A stretch of DNA of 27,351 nt. It comes from a virus. The stretch lies in the IMG/VR virus record IMGVR_UViG_3300043395_000613, positions 1 through 27,351 of that record. One strand, written 5' to 3'. The notes below the pieces were generated by a model, which saw nothing but the letters and a program-made list of their open reading frames with translations, did not search any database and had not been told where the DNA came from. Position 1 is the stretch's first letter, and every line of letters starts with the position of its first letter. Made by a program: the position numbers and the translations under genes. This document shows positions 23,713 to 27,351 of this stretch, in pieces.

Positions 23713-23723
23713 GGTTTATTTCC

Positions 23724-24488
23724 TTATTTATTGCTGAAAGAAGATCCTTGTTTCTCCATCTTAGTAAGAATGTGGATACGGTACTGACGTTGGAACTCCG
23801 GATCTTCCCACATCCGCTTCGCTTCGCGCCCTTCCGGGGTGTTACGGAAACGTAGTGTGTTGATCTTGGAGTACATCGCATCAGTATCGCCCGCACCCCT
23901 GAGAGGAGATACGACGGATCCTGTGGTAGGTGCCGCAGAAGTAGTACCACGAGTAGATACAAGCTCCATGAAAGCGTCCGGGGACGTCTTCGCAAGATCT
24001 TCCATCTTCTCAATCGGAAGGTTCAACTCTTGTGCACGTCGAGTAACGTACTCAGAGTACCCATCTCCATGCCTCTGACGAAGCATCTCGATAGATTTAT
24101 TCCAATTCTGGACCTGCACTGTTGCCTGTTGAGCAGCAGTAAGATCACGGAATACTTCTTCTTTGAGCGTTTTAATTAGGCGTTCTTGATCGAACTGCGG
24201 GGCTGTCGGCCCAGGCTGATTCGGATCTTGTTGCCTCATAACATCAAGGAGGTCATCGATGCTCCTAGCTTGAGCAAGCTCGGCTTGCATCCGCTCGAGT
24301 TCTGCCCGCATCTGAGCCGTCTCGGACTCGAGAGTCCTGATGTGGTCCTGTGCGTGCCGGTTCTGATTAAGAACCTTTTCGATATCGTCCTTGGTGAAAG
24401 TAGCTGTGTCCGTGCTGGTACCTTGGTCAGATCCAAACGTCATGCTACCTATTCCCGGGGTCACCGGGGTCCGATTGTCATCGGTCAT
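23724..24488 (-). CDS. Capsid scaffolding protein, T7 gp9-like
   Basis: 254 aa, acidic and helical. A disordered N-terminus rich in Thr, Gly and Asp is followed by a coiled coil at about 35-80 (RTLESETAQMRAELERMQAE). Next come a Gln/Pro linker (QQDPNQPGPTAPQFD) and a C-terminal helical region with basic residues (EGREAKRMWEDPEFQRQYRI), the usual capsid-binding end of scaffolds. It lies between portal and capsid genes, as in T7. GAGGAG is about 10 bases before the ATG. Confidence 0.85.
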   Translation of the reverse strand: MTDDNRTPVTPGIGSMTFGSDQGTSTDTATFTKDDIEKVLNQNRHAQDHIRTLESETAQMRAELERMQAELAQARSIDDLLDVMRQQDPNQPGPTAPQFDQERLIKTLKEEVFRDLTAAQQATVQVQNWNKSIEMLRQRHGDGYSEYVTRRAQELNLPIEKMEDLAKTSPDAFMELVSTRGTTSAAPTTGSVVSPLRGAGDTDAMYSKINTLRFRNTPEGREAKRMWEDPEFQRQYRIHILTKMEKQGSSFSNK

Positions 24489-24495
24489 AAAAAGA

Positions 24496-24738
24496 TTACT
24501 CCTCGAGGATCATATGAAGGACTTGTCGGTAGCCTCGTCTCTCACCGACTTCCTTGAGATAAAACGGAAGAGCATCATGCGATTGATCAAGTTGCTCTTC
24601 TGCCCTATAAGACCTTTCAATTTCTTCACGCAGGAACTTCCGCAGACACTTAGCAAGGAGGGAGCCTCTGATCTCAGCTCCAAGTTGCTTCATTTGATCT
24701 TCATCAAGATCCTTAATAAGTGCTACGGGGAATTTCAT
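24496..24738 (-). CDS. Small hypothetical head-region protein (80 aa)
   Basis: The ATG overlaps the portal stop (ATGA), with no strong SD of its own, so it is probably coupled to portal translation. The product is helical and charged (MKFPVALIKDLDEDQMKQLG; CLRKFLREEIERSYRAEEQL), ending in a basic-hydrophobic segment. No family is recognised. The location between portal and scaffold suggests a minor head assembly or structural factor. Confidence 0.7.
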   Translation of the reverse strand: MKFPVALIKDLDEDQMKQLGAEIRGSLLAKCLRKFLREEIERSYRAEEQLDQSHDALPFYLKEVGERRGYRQVLHMILEE

Positions 24739-26504
24739 ACCATTTGATCCGGCGGTACAGCTGCTTGTTCAGCTGCTAGTTGTTCTTGTGCTACAGATTG
24801 GAGTCTGGCAAGCTCAAGTTCCTCTTCGAGTCGACCGTACTTCCGGAAGATCTCAAGGCGCTTGAACCCAAGGAGATCTTCCCACGCACGAGCAAGGTTC
24901 TCTGCGGGGAAATGCTGCATCAGCATCGGATCTTGGATCATTGCTTGACTGAACTGCATCAGGTTCTGTACTAATGTAGCTTGACGTGCGAAATGTCGAG
25001 CCCCAATGGGGATCAACGTGCCATTCGACATCAAATCAGCATTAGTAATACGCAGGAATTCAGTAACCCCGTAATCGTCATCAAGGATGCGTACGATATC
25101 AGTACCATCGAGATTAATACGGGCAACTTCCACCTCCGCGTTAATAAGTTTCTCCATGAATGCAGATTCGAAGTACGTGATCTTGTTCTGGAAGATCCTC
25201 GAAGCCGCATTCTGAAGCGAGCTGACCTCGAATGCGGTCTTCTCGCCAGGGGTACGGATGCCCATCGCCTCGCGGGGGGCGCCTGCGTACTCTTCCATCT
25301 GCTGTTCTTTCCGTTGGATCTGGAAATCAGCATTCATTACCGTAGTATCGGGCGCTAAGTACCGTACATCGCCGCCAATACTCGGGTCATTCACGTAATA
25401 ATCCACGGCAGAGCCACGGATCTTGATGTCTACGTCCCCTTTGATCACTCGATCAGGGTCAATCATCTGATCGAACGCATCAGCTCGAGCATTCTCGAGA
25501 TGATCGATGAGGTACTGCATCCCAACTAGGTTATCAAGCGGGCCCATCGCCCACAGATTGTCCGGACGGAGCCGCCAACCTACTTGATAGATATGCGGAC
25601 GACCAGACCACGTGTTCAAGGGCTGGTTCCTGATCACGTACTGCCGATCTGCGATAGTGATTACGTGGTTCTTGTACCAAACGCCTTCACTGGTATCGTA
25701 GATATCGCCATAGAACTCAAGGATCTCGACGTACCCAGACTTGAAGTACACAGAAGCCGAGCCAAAGCCATCGTACTGCATCTGGATATGCTTATTGATC
25801 TCTGTATCCGTGTAATTCCTAAGGGATTCACGGTGCTTCGTGAGAGTATCAATTACATCCGCAGAGTACCCAAGGCTAGGGTTCTCTTCTAGGTCTCGGT
25901 GGAGCTCTCCAAGAGTTTTGATCGAGCGTGTGATCTTTGGCGAATGTATGAAATCAGTTGCCAAAGGATTAAAAACAATATCATCTGGGGAAATTCTATA
26001 AACTTTCGGACCAACATATCCGGGGATAACTTCTCCAGTTTCCGGATTCTGATGGAATTCGCTAACGTACGTAACACCTGCGAAGGCGTTACCGTAAATG
26101 ATCCAGTCATTAACGAGTTCCTGCATAACATTCTGGAACCCATTAAGACGATGTTTCGTATTGATATAAGCAAGGACTGCTTGCTTCTTGTCGAACTGCT
26201 CTGCTTGTGGGTCATGCCCCTCGAACTTCAGCCAGTCTTCATGTGGGAACAGAGCGCTGGTGTAGTTCGCAGAGAGGTTATCAAAGATCTGAGAGATCTT
26301 CGGGATGTGTGTACTATGGCTATGCGGGTTCACTACGTTCGTAGTTTCATGAGTACTAGTAGCATACACGTACTTCTTGTTCTCTTCTACCCGTGCTCGC
26401 CACTCAGAGCGTGCGCCATTCCAAGTATTCCAGAGGCCAGCGATCTCAGTCGCAATCGGCTGTTCCGGAATAAGATCAAAGTCTACTGTATTTGCACCGC
26501 TCAT
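24735..26504 (-). CDS. Portal protein (head-tail connector), T7 gp8-like
   Basis: 589 aa (T7 gp8 536). Characteristic segments are WNTWNGARSEWRARVEENKK near the start, SALFPHEDWLKFEGHD, then NDWIIYGNAFAGVTYV and YRISPDDIVFNPLATDF, all of which match the podovirus portal layout. The C-terminal third has the stretch YAGAPREAMGIRTPGEKTAF, close to the gp8-family APREAxGxRTPGEKT signature. It ends in a long helical, Glu/Gln/Ala-rich tail. Twelve copies form the packaging vertex that works with the terminase encoded just upstream. Both ends overlap neighbours by ATGA. Confidence 0.94.
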   Translation of the reverse strand: MSGANTVDFDLIPEQPIATEIAGLWNTWNGARSEWRARVEENKKYVYATSTHETTNVVNPHSHSTHIPKISQIFDNLSANYTSALFPHEDWLKFEGHDPQAEQFDKKQAVLAYINTKHRLNGFQNVMQELVNDWIIYGNAFAGVTYVSEFHQNPETGEVIPGYVGPKVYRISPDDIVFNPLATDFIHSPKITRSIKTLGELHRDLEENPSLGYSADVIDTLTKHRESLRNYTDTEINKHIQMQYDGFGSASVYFKSGYVEILEFYGDIYDTSEGVWYKNHVITIADRQYVIRNQPLNTWSGRPHIYQVGWRLRPDNLWAMGPLDNLVGMQYLIDHLENARADAFDQMIDPDRVIKGDVDIKIRGSAVDYYVNDPSIGGDVRYLAPDTTVMNADFQIQRKEQQMEEYAGAPREAMGIRTPGEKTAFEVSSLQNAASRIFQNKITYFESAFMEKLINAEVEVARINLDGTDIVRILDDDYGVTEFLRITNADLMSNGTLIPIGARHFARQATLVQNLMQFSQAMIQDPMLMQHFPAENLARAWEDLLGFKRLEIFRKYGRLEEELELARLQSVAQEQLAAEQAAVPPDQMV

Positions 26505-26782
26505 AGGATATGTATGTTCTTAATGATTTGAATTATGGTATAGAGTCCACCGACGACAGATCCGAAAGCTAGAAGATACATCTGGTTCTTCTTTGTGACT
26601 AGCGTAGCCTCATCTACTTTCTCAAGGATCTTATCCATTTTGACATCGACGTCCTTGACATCCTGCCTGACATCTTTCACATCTTGATGAAGTCTGTTCG
26701 ATTTGCTATCCAGTACTGCCACATCTATTTCGATCTTCTCTACTCGTCGGATGATATCCGAATGGGTAGGGGATTCGTTCAT
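26501..26782 (-). CDS. Small coiled-coil membrane protein, XhlA-like (93 aa)
   Basis: The N-terminal 60 residues form a charged helix with a repeated KDV pattern (DVKDVRQDVKDVDVKMDKI), followed by one hydrophobic helix at about 69-88 (MYLLAFGSVVGGLYTIIQII) and a short basic end. This coiled coil plus C-terminal membrane anchor matches XhlA-type haemolysin/holin-associated proteins, and a spanin or membrane-tethered virion role is also possible. It lies between terminase and portal genes, an unexpected place for a lysis gene. Both ends overlap neighbours by ATGA. Confidence 0.7.
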   Translation of the reverse strand: MNESPTHSDIIRRVEKIEIDVAVLDSKSNRLHQDVKDVRQDVKDVDVKMDKILEKVDEATLVTKKNQMYLLAFGSVVGGLYTIIQIIKNIHIL

Positions 26783-27351
26783 CTGATTCTCACTCTGCCA
26801 CCGAATCGCCCAACCACCACGTTAGAGCGTTCGTTCAGTTGGTCGTAGTCCACCGAGCGTCCTGCTGATGGAGGTTTAGCTATGCTTACGGCGGCACATA
26901 GAGCATCTTTGAGGTCGTCGTGTCGAGGCTTAGCCGACATCAGTTCTTCTTCGAGGGTCGGGACCAATCCTCCGGAGAAGTGTAGTACACTTTTGCTGTG
27001 GTACCTCGGTTCGAGGACTGCTGCCCAGTTCTCCACCTTACTACCTGTTCTGCTATTCTTGGCGCGTCTAACCACAGTAAGAGTGATTCCGTTTCTACGG
27101 ACATGATTCTCAACTTCCTGTGCAACAAGAGATCCTGCCGCATTCGTCTCGACAATGAGCTGGCGGAAGAACCATCGTTGATGCAACGCTTCGATGCGTT
27201 CGTAGTAAGTGAGGAAGTCGCTCGTTCGAAAACGATCAAGGTCCAGAATATAAATGTAGCCATCGGAATCAATACCGATAACAGCGATAGCTGTATAATC
27301 AGCCCGCTCGCTCTCAGACCACGCCACATCCATTGCGGCGTAGACGTTGAG
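26779..27351 (-). CDS. Terminase large subunit, C-terminal nuclease part (5' end outside window)
   Basis: Open to the right edge, so the ATPase part is missing; the apparent ATG at 27333 is an internal Met. The RNase H-like nuclease signature is complete: AAMDVAWSESERADYTAIAV (first Asp), RQLIVETNAAG (Glu), and KPRHDDLKDALCAAVSIA (final Asp pair), as in phage TerL proteins. It cuts concatemers and, with the portal encoded downstream, packages DNA. The tail is basic (VGRFGGRVRIR). The stop overlaps the next ATG (ATGA). Confidence 0.92.
   Translation of the reverse strand, partial: LNVYAAMDVAWSESERADYTAIAVIGIDSDGYIYILDLDRFRTSDFLTYYERIEALHQRWFFRQLIVETNAAGSLVAQEVENHVRRNGITLTVVRRAKNSRTGSKVENWAAVLEPRYHSKSVLHFSGGLVPTLEEELMSAKPRHDDLKDALCAAVSIAKPPSAGRSVDYDQLNERSNVVVGRFGGRVRIR

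Noticed and set aside
22147-23787. 546-aa open frame on the + strand antisense to the capsid and neighbouring gene
   Set aside because: It spans two real genes and their spacer and is rich in Val, Arg and Cys. It is open because the highly expressed sense genes avoid TTA, CTA and TCA codons. No SD or family resemblance.
26779-27333. Separate 184-aa protein starting at the ATG at 27333
   Set aside because: The frame continues to the window edge, and the Met is within the first nuclease strand (AAMDVA) of the terminase. It is an internal residue.

Overview
The window is a stretch of a tailed double-stranded DNA bacteriophage genome with a T7-like (podovirus) gene set. The signs are a DnaB-type replicative helicase, a T7-type family A DNA polymerase, a FEN-type 5'-3' exonuclease, endonuclease VII, and a full T7-style virion set: terminase large subunit, portal, scaffold, capsid, two tail tubular proteins, internal virion proteins and tail fibre. 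There are no rRNA, tRNA, IS or CRISPR features. No phage RNA polymerase, primase domain, integrase or small terminase is seen, although both window ends cut through genes, so some of these may lie outside. The host cannot be read from the sequence; a Gram-negative host is likely from the T7-like internal (ejected) proteins.

Layout. Positions 3-6511 hold a rightward (+) replication arm. It runs helicase (5' end missing), several very small proteins including three zinc ribbons, DNA polymerase, more small ORFs, a probable ssDNA-binding protein, 5'-3' exonuclease, endonuclease VII, two small ORFs and an M15-type endolysin. Genes are packed with stop-start overlaps (TGATG, TAATG, ATGA, GTGA), which implies translational coupling. 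Positions 6512-6674 are the only clear intergenic switch: a perfect 12-bp inverted repeat flanked by A and T runs (bidirectional terminator) plus two further hairpins.

Positions 6675-27351 are a leftward (-) morphogenesis and lysis arm. In transcription order it runs: terminase large subunit (partial, right edge), small coiled-coil membrane protein, portal, 80-aa protein, scaffold, major capsid, 188-aa and 164-aa structural proteins, tail tubular A, 158-aa protein, tail tubular B in two genes, gp14-like protein, a 1661-aa giant internal protein, a 649-aa internal protein, a 479-aa protein with a ParB-like stretch, tail fibre, 71-aa unknown, and holin. The two arms converge, so holin and endolysin face each other across the terminator.

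Most notable points: a well-formed 99-aa ORF with its own Shine-Dalgarno nested out of frame in the DNA polymerase catalytic domain; strong over-representation of the palindrome GTAC; an AT-rich, GTAC-poor 479-aa gene that looks newly acquired; a nozzle protein divided into two genes; and a run of tiny zinc-ribbon proteins coupled to replication genes.
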